From contig JBHJGS010000008.1 in assembly GCA_050331575.1 (NCBI GenBank), positions 54,201 to 118,200 of the forward strand: a DNA stretch of 64,000 nt, written 5' to 3'. Positions 54,287 through 62,898 of the stretch are shown here, piece by piece. Numbering within the stretch: the stretch's first letter is position 1; the number at the start of each line of letters is the position of its first letter. A model generated the notes under the pieces. That model was not told the origin of the DNA and did no database searches. It saw only the letters and a program-made list of their open reading frames with translations. A program made the translations under genes and the position numbers. Source of the stretch: JBHJGS01 sp050331575 (lineage in GTDB: Bacteria; Pseudomonadota; Alphaproteobacteria; Sphingomonadales; Rhodothalassiaceae).

Positions 54287-56211
54287 TTATGAGAGATCGG
54301 CGTCCAGCCTGATGCGTTTGACTTGGCCGTCGCTGGTGCCGATCAGCAGCCGCTTTCCGGTGTGGTCAAGCATCGCCCAAGTGACTGCATAATCGTCATA
54401 ATAGACGGCGATCTGTGGGTCCTGAAGGCGATCCCACACCCGCACGGTCCCGTCCCTAGACCAGCTCAGCGCCCGTCCGTCCGGCATCAGCAGCGCGCCC
54501 AGGACCCCGTGCTCATGCCCCGCCAGCTCCCGGCTGGCGCCGCTGTCCAGATCCCACAGCCGCAGGGTGCCGTCGTCAGACCAGCTCAGCGCCCGCCCGT
54601 CCGGCACCAGCAGCGCGCCCCAGACCGGGCCCGCATGATCAGAATAGGTCTGCATAAGGGGGCCGGGTCCACGCAGGTGCGGACAGATGTCTGGCACCAG
54701 GTCGCCCTCCGCCCGAGCACCATGACATTGGGTCAACAAGCGGGCGACCTGAGGCCCATCATCTGGCGCCAAGCGCGCCAGCAGTTGGGCTCTCACGTGT
54801 GTTGGATGCTCCGCTAGGGCCCGGGTGGACAGACGTAGCACGCGCACCAACCAGGCCGCTTCATGGTCATCCAAGACGCTTGCATCCGCAGAGATCGACA
54901 AAAGCCCCGATTTCGCCAGTTTGGTTTCAAGCCAGGACAGATCGAAAAACAGATCGAGCGCCTGCTCGCGCGCGCCCGCCTGAACCAGGTGCCAAATCAG
55001 ATGGTTCAGCACCCAGGGGTCTGTCCGCTTGAGCTCCATCGTGTCGCGCAGCGCGACGCAGCGTTCGGCGACAGCGTGATGCCGGGTCCCGATCGCGTCA
55101 CCTAATCGGTAGGTCAGATAGTCATGATAGAGGTCGTGAAGTCGGTAGCTGGGCTCACTGTCGGTTCCGGCTTGGCGCAGAACCGAGGCCGCCACCAAGT
55201 TTCCGGCGACCTCGGGACCATCAAACTCGTCCACGCCGCAATCAGACCAGCAAAGGGGCAAGACCGCCTCGGGGATCACCGCGTCTTCCGGCCAGACGGC
55301 ACACGCCTCAAAACACACGCGTTCGCGCTCCGGCAAAAGCTCGACACTGGCGGCCAAGACAATGGTCAGATCCGAATATTCGGAGTCGGGCAGCCAGGGC
55401 GTCCTAAAGGTATCGAGCCGCGCGCGGGCGAAGGCCGTGGCGGCGCGCGCCCAACCATGCCCGCGCACCATTTCCACGGTGGCGGCAAGCGCCAAGCGCA
55501 ACCCGCCACATTGCGCGATGACGGGGTCCGCCTCCGGAGGCAGCGTTTCGGAGTGACCCCCAATGCCTGCACCACGAACGCGCGGTCGGCCGGCGGCTTC
55601 AGCAGACCGATCTGATGGCTATCCGCTCCGATCCGGTCCAACAGGGTCTTCTTGCGGGTCGTGACCAACAAGCGCACAGAGTGCGGCAAGTCGCGAAAGG
55701 CATCGAGCTGCCGGTTCTCCCAAAGATCGTCCAACACCAGAAGCACGCGCGTGTCTTCCAGCAGCCGGTGAAGATCTTTCTGGGCGTCACCAACGCTCAC
55801 ATAGTCCGCGCGCATGCCAGTGACGGCCCGCGCGAGCTCATGCAATTTCTCCAAAGCCGTGGCCTCGCGGCCGAAGGTCAACCAGACAATGCCATACGCA
55901 AAAGCCGAGCGGATGTCCGGGTCATGGCAGAGCGCCGTGGCCAGCACCGTCTTGCCCAAGCCCCCCATGCCATTGAGCCCAGCATGGCGGGCCTGACCGA
56001 CAATACCCGCGGGCTGGACACCATCGAGCAGGAGCGCTTTGGCAGCGGCAAGCTCATCGGCGCTGTCCTGATAGCCCTGAGGCACTCGCGGGATGCCGGA
56101 ATATATCGGGCCGGGCAGCGGGACCGTTGGCCGTGAACCATGAAAATGCTGTTCACGACCGGCGGCATACCCACCCTTGGTCGCAAAAACGCTTTGGTTG
56201 TTTTCACGCAC
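54287..56211 (-). pseudogene. NB-ARC/WD40 NLR-like protein with N-terminal amyloid-like motif, frameshifted
   Basis: From the GTG at 56211 the protein begins with a short motif SVFATKGGYAAGREQ, then a linker and an NB-ARC ATPase domain: P-loop GLNGMGGLGKT (residues 78-88), Walker B LLVLDDLW (157-164), sensor LLVTTR (181-186). After residue 221 the frame breaks at bases 55547-55553. Adding one G gives VTPETLPPEADPVIAQCG and joins to the next frame, with a winged-helix YRLHDLYHDYL (MHD-like), helical repeats and about three WD40 units ending in SDGQVKRIRLDADLS. The whole is 641 residues. STAND NLRs of this kind sense a trigger and activate a partner effector. The start overlaps the effector stop by 8 bases. 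Confidence 0.8.
54458..54620. repeat. Near-identical WD40-unit DNA repeats, 120-bp period
   Basis: Bases 54458-54500 and 54578-54620 agree at 41 of 43 positions and are exactly one WD40 unit (120 bp) apart inside the NLR gene. Units this similar in DNA suggest recent duplication or gene conversion among the sensor repeats. Confidence 0.8.
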
Positions 56212-56609
56212 CGTCGCTTTGGCCTTTAGGGGGTGCGCCGAAAATTTGATCGCCGCCTGCGGCATAGCCACCATGGGTCGCAATCACGGTGATCCGTTTA
56301 AAGAGCACGGGGCGGGACATGCCATTGGCCTCAAGCTGCTGTTTCAGTGTCTCGGCCAATGCCTGAACGATGGCCTGCTCGTCCTGTGGCTGATCCTCCA
56401 CCACTTCCGCAAGTGCGCCTGCCCGATGGTTGGGCTCTGGCCGGGCTTCCAACTGTTCCACATCCCGTCCGGCCCATCTGGCGACACGATCCCGCAGCGC
56501 CTCATAGGCGTATTTTCCAGCGGCGCCTAAGGCCCCTTTGGCGACCAAGTCCGCGCCGGCAGACAGAATGCCGGCGACAAAGGCCCCCAGTGGAAATCGG
56601 TTCTGGCAT
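56204..56609 (-). pseudogene. Bell-like effector with C-terminal amyloid-like motif, frameshifted
   Basis: GGGGGAG lies 8-14 bases before an ATG at 56609 that begins MPEPISTG. A run of five G (forward C at 56584-56588) breaks the frame; with four it continues AFVAGILSAGADLVAKGAL and runs to the stop at 56204, giving exactly 134 residues. Residues 8-32 are a hydrophobic/amphipathic helix, residues 33-96 are helical and charged (YEALRDRVARWAG, QAIVQALAETLKQQLE), and residues 107-122 carry ITVIATHGGYAAGGDQ. This layout fits the Bell-type (HeLo-analogous) membrane-targeting effectors that sit beside bacterial NLR genes. The motif closely matches the N-terminus of the NLR encoded next. Confidence 0.7.
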
Positions 56610-56792
56610 GCGCTTGGCTCCCCCAACAGACTGTTCAATATGCCAACACTGGCACCCGTTTGCCAACAGAGCAAATGACAGATGAGGCCTGGGACTCCGG
56701 TTCGGACTCCAGTTCGGGCGGGGGGCGGCGGGGAACGTCTTGGCGCGCATCGGCGTTGGTGCCCGGAAGAGCGTATTTTTGGCGGAGGGGGT

Positions 56793-58100
56793 ATGAGCGA
56801 ACGAATGCTCGCCGTAGTCGGGGCGGATCCGGTCAATCTGAAGCTGATCGAAGGGCTGGAAGGGTTTGAGGATCTCCGCGTGGTGCCGGTGCTGGCCAAG
56901 ACGGACTGCCAGCCACCCCGCGAAACGATCGATTTTGACCGTCTGTATGAGCAGGCGCGCGAGACGCTTGATGCGTTGGATCGACCGCCCGACGCCATGA
57001 TCGGCTATTTGGATTTTCCGGTCACAGCCCTTCTGGCTTTGTTGCGGCGCGATTATGGCTTGCCCGGCGCCAGCCCCGAAGCCGTGGCGAAGTGTGAGCA
57101 CAAATTCTGGATGCGGCAGGAACAAGCCAAAATCCTGCCCGACGACACGCCGGCGGTGGCCGCGCTCAACCCCTTCGCCCCAAAGGATGCGCGCCGCGCA
57201 GCTCCGCCTTATCCGTTCTGGCTGAAGCCCGTGAAGGGTCATTCCTCCGTGCTCGGCTTCAAGGTGGAGAAGGACCGCGATCTGGAGGAAGCGCTTGCCG
57301 CGTGCCGCCAGAAAATCCATCTGTTCGGCACACCATTCAATCAGTTCCTGGCCCATGTCGACGTGCCCGAGGAGATCGCCCCTTATGATGGCAATTTCGC
57401 CATCGCCGAGGAGATGATCTCAGCGGAGCGGCAATTCACGCTGGAAGGCTATGTGTTTGAGGGCGAGACAGTGATCTACGGCGCGGTGGATTCCGTGCGC
57501 GCCGGCTCCACGGCCTCCTCCTTCGCCCGCTATCAATATCCCGCCGACCTCCCCGATGCGGTGATCGCCCGGTGCCGCGATTTGACCGGTCAAATTCTGG
57601 CGCATTTCGGCTATGACGGCTCGCCCTTCAATGTCGAATTCTTCTGGGACCCCAAAACCGATCGGCTGAATCTTCTGGAGATCAACACGCGCATCTCCAA
57701 ATCCCACGCGCCCCTGTTCGCCATGGTCGACGGCGCCTCGCATCATAAGGTGGCGATCGAGCTATCCATGGGCCGCCGGCCGGACATGCCGGTCCGGTCT
57801 GGGAAAGACAGTTTCGCCGCCAAATTCATGTTGCGCTCGTTTGAGCCGGACGGGCTGGTGGTGCGCATGCCGCATGAGGACGAGATCACCGAATTGAAGC
57901 GCCTGCTGCCGGACGTGCAGGTGGAACTGATCGCGCAGGAAAATGGCCGGCTGTCCGACCTGCCCTATCAGGACAGCTACAGCTATGAATTGGCCGATCT
58001 GTTCCTCGGCGGTCAATCACCGCAGATGCTGGAAGATTGCTATAATCGCTGCCTGGACAGCTTGACGGTGCTGATCAAGCCACTGCCGAAGCCTTCATGA
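56793..58100 (+). CDS. ATP-grasp domain protein
   Basis: A 435-residue ligase-type protein. An N-terminal Rossmann-like part (LAVVGADPVNLKLIEGLEGF) is followed by the ATP-grasp fold with lysine-containing PFWLKPVKGHSSVLG, the Mg-binding FNVEFFWDPKTDRLNLLEINTR (given here in two parts: FNVEFFWD and LLEINTRISKSHAP), and a C-terminal domain. Such enzymes join a carboxylate to an amine or other nucleophile using ATP. The substrate is unknown. GGAGGGGGT stands just before the ATG at 56793. It overlaps the following hydrolase gene as ATGA, so ligase and hydrolase likely act in one pathway. Confidence 0.87.
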   Translation: MSERMLAVVGADPVNLKLIEGLEGFEDLRVVPVLAKTDCQPPRETIDFDRLYEQARETLDALDRPPDAMIGYLDFPVTALLALLRRDYGLPGASPEAVAKCEHKFWMRQEQAKILPDDTPAVAALNPFAPKDARRAAPPYPFWLKPVKGHSSVLGFKVEKDRDLEEALAACRQKIHLFGTPFNQFLAHVDVPEEIAPYDGNFAIAEEMISAERQFTLEGYVFEGETVIYGAVDSVRAGSTASSFARYQYPADLPDAVIARCRDLTGQILAHFGYDGSPFNVEFFWDPKTDRLNLLEINTRISKSHAPLFAMVDGASHHKVAIELSMGRRPDMPVRSGKDSFAAKFMLRSFEPDGLVVRMPHEDEITELKRLLPDVQVELIAQENGRLSDLPYQDSYSYELADLFLGGQSPQMLEDCYNRCLDSLTVLIKPLPKPS

Positions 58101-60121
58101 AAATCGTCAGCGACTTTCCCTACGACATTGTTGAGGAAGAGAATGTCTGGATCCCGGTGACCGACGGGCTGAAGCTGGCCGCACGCATCTGGCGGCCGGC
58201 AGGATCGGAACAGCAGCCGGTGCCGGCGGTGCTGGAATATATCCCCTATCGCAAGCGCTTTGGCACCACGCACCGCGACGAGATCACGCACAAATATCTC
58301 GCCGGCCACGGCTATGCCTGTGTGCGGCTGGACATCCGCGGCAGCGGCGAGTCCGAAGGCGTGCTGACCGACGAATATCTGCAGTCGGAACTGGATGACG
58401 GGGTCGCTGCGGTCCACTGGCTGGCCGCCCAGGACTGGTGCGACGGCAATGTCGGCATGATGGGCATCTCCTGGGGCGGCTTCAACGCCTTGCAGATCGC
58501 CGCCATGCAGCCGGACCCCTTGAAGGCGATCATCTCGGTGTCATCCAGCGATGATCGCTATGCCGACGATATCCACCATATGGGCGGCACGCTTCTGGGC
58601 GACAATCTGTCTTGGGCGTCGGTGATGTTCTCGTTCAACACCCTGCCCCCGGATCCGGTGCTGGTCGGCCCGCGCTGGCGCGACATGTGGATGCAGCGGC
58701 TGGAAGGCAGCGGGTTGTGGCTGAAAACCTGGCTGGCGCATCAGCGGCGCGACGCGTATTGGCGCCATGGGTCGATCTGCGAGGACTATTCGAAAGTCAA
58801 GACGCCGTGCCTGGCGGTCAGCGGCTGGGCGGATGGGTATACCAATACGGTGTTCCGGCTGATCGAAAATCTGGATGGACCGCACAAGGGACTGGTCGGT
58901 CCGTGGGGTCACACCTATCCGCATATCGGCCGGCCTGGCCCAGCTATCGACTTTCTCACGCAGGTGCTGCGGTGGTGGGATCGCTGGCTGAAGGGCAAGG
59001 ACACCGGCGTGGAAGAGGATCCGGCGATCCGCGTGTGGATGCAGGACAGTGCCCCGCCCAACCCGCAACAGCGCCTTCGCAGCGGCTATTGGGCGGCCGA
59101 ACAGGGCTGGCCGTCGGCCCGCATAGAGCCGCGACGCTATCAGATCGATATCGGCCGGCATCTGGTCCCGGAAGGTCAGGCTGAACCGGACCATCCTCTG
59201 GACGTCCAGTCGCCGGTGACCCTGGGCCTGTTCGCGGGCAAATGGTGTTCCTATGCCAAGGGGCCGGATCTGGCCGGCGACCAGCGGCGTGACGATGGCG
59301 GCAGCCTGGTATTCCAGACCGAGCCGCTGGAGGAGCCGCTGGAAATTCTGGGAGCGCCGGTGGTCGAGCTGGACCTGGCCTCTGACCAGCCGGTCGCGAT
59401 GGTTGCGGTGCGCTTGTCGGACATGCGGCCGGACCATCAGGTCACCCGGGTCACCTACGGGCTCTTGAACCTGACCCATCGCACCAGTCAGCAGCATCCC
59501 GAACGGCTGGTGCCGGGCGAACGCGTGCGCGTGCGGGTCGCCATGAACTATATCGGCCAGCGCTTCCCCGCCGGCCACCGGATCCGCCTGGCGATCTCCA
59601 ATGTCTATTGGCCGCTGGCCTGGACCCCGCCAGAGCCGACCCGGCTGCGCATCTGGACCAATGCCAGCCGGCTGATCCTGCCGGTTCGCCCGCCCAGCCG
59701 TGCCGATGCCGCCCTGCCCGACCTGGGCCAACCGGTCGGCGCTGCCGGCCCGCGTGCCACCTTATTGCAGCCGGAGCGCCATCGCTGGTTGGTCAATCAT
59801 GATCTGGGCGAGCAGCGCTCCGAACTGGTCGTCACGGACGACCGCGGCGAGGTGCATTTCGATGATATCGGCCTGACCGCCGGCGCGCGGGCGGAAGAGG
59901 TCTACAGCGCCGTCACCGGCGACTTCGCATCGGTGGTGGGCAAGACACAATGGGAACGGTGGTTGCAGCGCGAGGCGTGGTCCGTGCGCACCCTGACGCG
60001 GACACGCTTGCGCTCTGATGCGAAGAATTTCTATCTGGATGCGCAGCTGGACGCCTATGAGAGCGACGCCCGCCTGATCGCCAAAAGCTGGCGTGAGGTG
60101 ATCCCACGCGATTTGATCTGA
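58097..60121 (+). CDS. CocE/NonD family hydrolase (X-Pro dipeptidyl-peptidase S15-like)
   Basis: A 674-residue alpha/beta-hydrolase of the cocaine-esterase/S15 group. The nucleophile is in MGISWGGFNALQ, the aspartate in VSGWADGYTN and the histidine in GPWGHTYPHIG. The C-terminal jelly-roll domain with EPLEILGAPVVELDLASDQP is typical. There is no signal peptide, so it is cytosolic. Family members cleave esters, amides or X-Pro peptides. Coupling by a 4-base overlap to an ATP-grasp ligase suggests that one makes and the other opens a related amide or ester bond. This is inference. Confidence 0.9.
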   Translation: MKIVSDFPYDIVEEENVWIPVTDGLKLAARIWRPAGSEQQPVPAVLEYIPYRKRFGTTHRDEITHKYLAGHGYACVRLDIRGSGESEGVLTDEYLQSELDDGVAAVHWLAAQDWCDGNVGMMGISWGGFNALQIAAMQPDPLKAIISVSSSDDRYADDIHHMGGTLLGDNLSWASVMFSFNTLPPDPVLVGPRWRDMWMQRLEGSGLWLKTWLAHQRRDAYWRHGSICEDYSKVKTPCLAVSGWADGYTNTVFRLIENLDGPHKGLVGPWGHTYPHIGRPGPAIDFLTQVLRWWDRWLKGKDTGVEEDPAIRVWMQDSAPPNPQQRLRSGYWAAEQGWPSARIEPRRYQIDIGRHLVPEGQAEPDHPLDVQSPVTLGLFAGKWCSYAKGPDLAGDQRRDDGGSLVFQTEPLEEPLEILGAPVVELDLASDQPVAMVAVRLSDMRPDHQVTRVTYGLLNLTHRTSQQHPERLVPGERVRVRVAMNYIGQRFPAGHRIRLAISNVYWPLAWTPPEPTRLRIWTNASRLILPVRPPSRADAALPDLGQPVGAAGPRATLLQPERHRWLVNHDLGEQRSELVVTDDRGEVHFDDIGLTAGARAEEVYSAVTGDFASVVGKTQWERWLQREAWSVRTLTRTRLRSDAKNFYLDAQLDAYESDARLIAKSWREVIPRDLI

Positions 60122-60144
60122 CATGGCCGGAGCCAGCGGGGATG

Positions 60145-60196
60145 AGAGCACCATCTGACCGATTGGGCCCGCGGTGCGAAACCAATCGGTTGGATA
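60145..60196 (+). repeat. 52-bp dispersed hairpin element, copy B
   Basis: This copy lies 23 bases after the stop of the CocE-type gene. Arms CTGACCGATTGG and CCAATCGGTTGG pair over 12 bases with two G-T wobbles around a GC-rich loop. The core CCGATTGG/CCAATCGG is a perfect inverted repeat. The same 52-bp unit occurs at 13439 (minus strand) and 17926. Confidence 0.85.
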
Positions 60197-60285
60197 ACGT
60201 AGCGCGCTGCCTCAAAGGCTGGACCCGCAGGGCCCGGCCGGCGCCGGGGCGTGCAGGATCATAAGGCCGGCGGCAAGGCGTCGGC

Positions 60286-60657
60286 TTATTGCAGCCGCCA
60301 GATGATCGGCAGGATGAAGGTCAGTTGGCCGTCTTCCACATCTGAGGGCGGGGCCGGAAACGGGCTGACCCGATCGATCAGCTTGGGCACCTCGCGGTCC
60401 AGCACCGAATGGCCGGTGTCTTCCATAATCTCATAGCCTTGCACCGAGCCACTGCGATCGATGGTGACGCGCACGCGCGCGCTGCCTTCAATATTCCGCG
60501 CCAGGGCCGAGCGGGGATATTGCTGGCGCTCCAGCACGGCGCGGGCGACCTGGCGTTGCCAAGCGGCGAGATCTTCGGCGGCGGCTGTGGCGCGGGGCGT
60601 GGTGGTCAGGGCCAAGCCGACCAGGGCGGCGCCGGCGAGGAAGGTGCGGATCAACAT
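60286..60657 (-). CDS. TonB C-terminal domain protein (energy-transducer family), short periplasmic form
   Basis: A 123-residue protein with a signal peptide (LIRTFLAGAALVGLALTTTP) and a TonB_C-type domain: QYPRSALARNIEGSARVRVT, IDRSGSVQGYEIMEDTGHS, then VSPFPAPPSD. It lacks the long Pro-rich periplasmic spacer of TonB proper. Whether the N-terminus stays as a membrane anchor is unclear. It may feed the TonB-dependent receptors of the genome or act as a partner of a Tol/TonB-like complex. Confidence 0.82.
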   Translation of the reverse strand: MLIRTFLAGAALVGLALTTTPRATAAAEDLAAWQRQVARAVLERQQYPRSALARNIEGSARVRVTIDRSGSVQGYEIMEDTGHSVLDREVPKLIDRVSPFPAPPSDVEDGQLTFILPIIWRLQ

Positions 60658-60894
60658 CGGGTCCTCCGATCATAGCGGGCGTCGGGACAGGCCGCCCAAA
60701 TGCCTTCAAGATGGCGCCTGTTTTATGGCCGGCCTGTAAAATGCGGCTTAAGCGACGGCTGCAATTTTAACAATTTGTAACACGAAAGAGTGAGGCGATC
60801 GGCCCGCTCCGGGCACCAAGGCAGGGCTTGTCATGGGCTGTTCTATGGCTATAGTGCGCGCGCCGCGCGGCCGGGTCCGGCCCGCAGCGGCGAT

Positions 60895-60982
60895 GGAGCG
60901 GTGGCCGAGCGGTTTAAGGCGCACGCCTGGAAAGCGTGTTGGGTGCAAGCCCTCGCGGGTTCGAATCCCGCCCGCTCCGCCA
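60895..60982 (+). tRNA. tRNA-Ser (anticodon GGA), CCA encoded
   Basis: An 88-base tRNA with the long variable arm of the serine type. Acceptor GGAGCGG pairs with CCGCTCC, anticodon stem CACGC/GCGTG encloses CTGGAAA (anticodon GGA), and GCCA ends it. The 3' two thirds overlap, on the opposite strand, the C-terminal codons of the serine recombinase gene, marking this tRNA as the insertion site of an integrative element. Confidence 0.97.
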
Positions 60983-62599
60983 CCTTGGAACATAAGTGCG
61001 AACTCTATTCGCCGCCGATTCTACGCCATTGGAAGCGGCCAGCACCCGTATCAGCTCGTCATGGGAGCCCATGATGCGAAGTTCGCGCTCGGCGACCTCG
61101 ACCCGCTGCGCCAAGGCCTGCAGATGGTCGCGCCGAAATCCACCGTCCTTTCCACGCATCTTGTGACGGGCAGTGATCGCCATGCGCCGCAGATGCTCTG
61201 GCGACAAATGCTGCCCGGCGTTCTGGATCGCGGTCCTGGCGCGTTCGGCATCGATGCGGGCCTGGTCGCGCATCGCGGTCAACTCGGCGACGCGTTCCTT
61301 CAAGGACGGATCGGCCAGATCGGCGATCCCGCTTTCGATGGCGTCGTATAGCCGCTTGAGTCGTTGCTCCGCTTCCGCCGCGCGCTTGGTCAACTCATTC
61401 GCTGTCTCGCGGCGGCGGGTGTCCCGCTCTTCGCGGCGGTCGAGGTGCGCGGCGAGCAGATCCTCCAGTCGCTTCGGATTCAGCAGACGCTGCTCCAGAT
61501 GCTCCGCGACCAGATGATCGAGCCGGTCCATGTTGATCGTCCGGCCCTTGCAGCCGGTTTTGCCCTGCCGCGCCGCGGTCGAGCAAGTGTAATAGCGATA
61601 GTGCGCAGCCTTGCCCGAAGTGCGCAGTGTCATCGCACCGCCGCAGTCAGCGCAGAAGCAGATGCCTGTCAGCAGGGTCGGCCCGCTGACGGCGCGGCCC
61701 GGCATCACCATCGGCCGCCGCTTCTTCAGGAGCGCTTGCACCGCATCGAATGTTTCGCGGTCAATTAGCGGCGGCACAGGGACTGTGACCACCTCTGCGG
61801 CGGACTTCGGCGTGCCGTCCTTGTAGGCCTTGCCCCACTCGTGCTCGCCGATATAGGTCCGGCGCGTGAGGATGCGATGCACGGTGCCGACGCCCCAGCG
61901 CCCGCCGGTCCGGGTGTAAAGCTTGCGCTCGTTTAGATGCTTGGCGATCGCCTTCACACCCATCCGTCCGCTCACCCCATCGCCGTTGAGCGCCAGTTGG
62001 AACATCAGCCGGATCGTGTCCGCATGCAGCGGATCGATTTCCAGCACCTTCTTGACCTTCGCGCCGCGCTTCTCGGCATCGACCACACGATATCCAACGG
62101 GTGGCAAGGAACCGTTCCAGAAGCCTTGCCGCGCGTTCTCCTTCAGCGCCCGGAGCGTGTGCTTGGCGTTCTCCTTCGACTGGTATTCATCGAAGAGCGC
62201 CATGATCTGGCGCATCATGACGTGCATCGGATCGTCGCCGAGTTCCTGCGTCATGGAAACCAGCTTCACGCCGTTCTTCGCAAGCTTGCGGACGTAAAAC
62301 TCGAGTTCGAAATGATCGCGGAAGAAGCGGCTGAACGAGTGGACCGCCACGATATCGAAGGCGGCGGGTTTCGCCGTTCCCGCTTCGATCAGGCGCTGAA
62401 ACTCCGGCCGCTTGTCGTTTGTCGCCGACGCCCCCGGTTCGACATAGGTCTCGACCAGCTCGTAACCGCGTGCCTTGCAATAGGCTTCGCCCTGCCGGCG
62501 CTGATCGGGGATCGAGACGTCGTGTTCGGCCTGCCGCGCCGTCGAGACGCGCAGATAGAGCGCCGCGCGCAGCTTCACCGTTGGCGTCGGCGCGTTCAC
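60914..62599 (-). CDS. Large serine recombinase/integrase, C-terminus overlapping tRNA-Ser
   Basis: A 561-residue recombinase. The N-terminal resolvase domain has the catalytic serine in ALYLRVSTARQAEHDVSIP and SFSRFFRD. It is followed by the recombinase domain (GYRVVDAEKRG, GTVHRILTRRTYIGEHEWG), a zinc ribbon (CFCADCGGAMTLR with YYTCSTAARQGKTGCKG) and a coiled coil. It catalyses site-specific insertion or excision. The last 22 residues (WRSGRDSNPRGLAPNTLSRR plus two) are read from the complement of tRNA-Ser and were acquired at integration. The GTG start at 62599 overlaps the antitoxin stop as GTGA. Confidence 0.92.
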   Translation of the reverse strand: MNAPTPTVKLRAALYLRVSTARQAEHDVSIPDQRRQGEAYCKARGYELVETYVEPGASATNDKRPEFQRLIEAGTAKPAAFDIVAVHSFSRFFRDHFELEFYVRKLAKNGVKLVSMTQELGDDPMHVMMRQIMALFDEYQSKENAKHTLRALKENARQGFWNGSLPPVGYRVVDAEKRGAKVKKVLEIDPLHADTIRLMFQLALNGDGVSGRMGVKAIAKHLNERKLYTRTGGRWGVGTVHRILTRRTYIGEHEWGKAYKDGTPKSAAEVVTVPVPPLIDRETFDAVQALLKKRRPMVMPGRAVSGPTLLTGICFCADCGGAMTLRTSGKAAHYRYYTCSTAARQGKTGCKGRTINMDRLDHLVAEHLEQRLLNPKRLEDLLAAHLDRREERDTRRRETANELTKRAAEAEQRLKRLYDAIESGIADLADPSLKERVAELTAMRDQARIDAERARTAIQNAGQHLSPEHLRRMAITARHKMRGKDGGFRRDHLQALAQRVEVAERELRIMGSHDELIRVLAASNGVESAANRVRTYVPRWRSGRDSNPRGLAPNTLSRRAP

Positions 62600-62898
62600 G
62601 CGGCCTTCCTCAGGGCCTTCTGGACCGCTTTGGGATTGCGGTCGATGACGAGCAGATAGGCGCGCGCCGGGCCTTCAGGGGCGCGTTGCCCTTGCTCCCA
62701 ATGGCGCAGCGTCTTGATCGAGAAGCCGAACCGTCCGGCGAACTCCTCCTGGGTCATGTTCAGCTTCGTCCGGATCGCCTTCACGTCGATCTCCGCCGGA
62801 ATGTGCACGCCGTAACGGTTCTCGTCGGCCGTCCCTTCCGCATAGGCGACTGCCTCTTCGAGGCCGCGCTGGATGCTCTCCGCCACCTTTCCACTCAT
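62596..62898 (-). CDS. Type II antitoxin with helix-turn-helix (NadS/HigA-like)
   Basis: A 100-residue XRE-type DNA-binding protein. The helix-turn-helix spans LNMTQEEFAGRFGFSIKTLR followed by HWEQGQRAPEGPARAYL, a wording typical of NadS/HigA antitoxins. It should neutralise the toxin encoded just upstream and repress the shared promoter. The ATG overlaps the toxin stop by 4 bases, and its own stop overlaps the recombinase start by 4 bases, so all three genes share a transcript. Confidence 0.9.
   Translation of the reverse strand: MSGKVAESIQRGLEEAVAYAEGTADENRYGVHIPAEIDVKAIRTKLNMTQEEFAGRFGFSIKTLRHWEQGQRAPEGPARAYLLVIDRNPKAVQKALRKAA

Noticed and set aside
60748..60993. Minus-strand frame with GGIRTREGLHPTRFPGVR
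   Set aside because: This is the antisense of tRNA-Ser, a well-known false gene that appears in many genomes.
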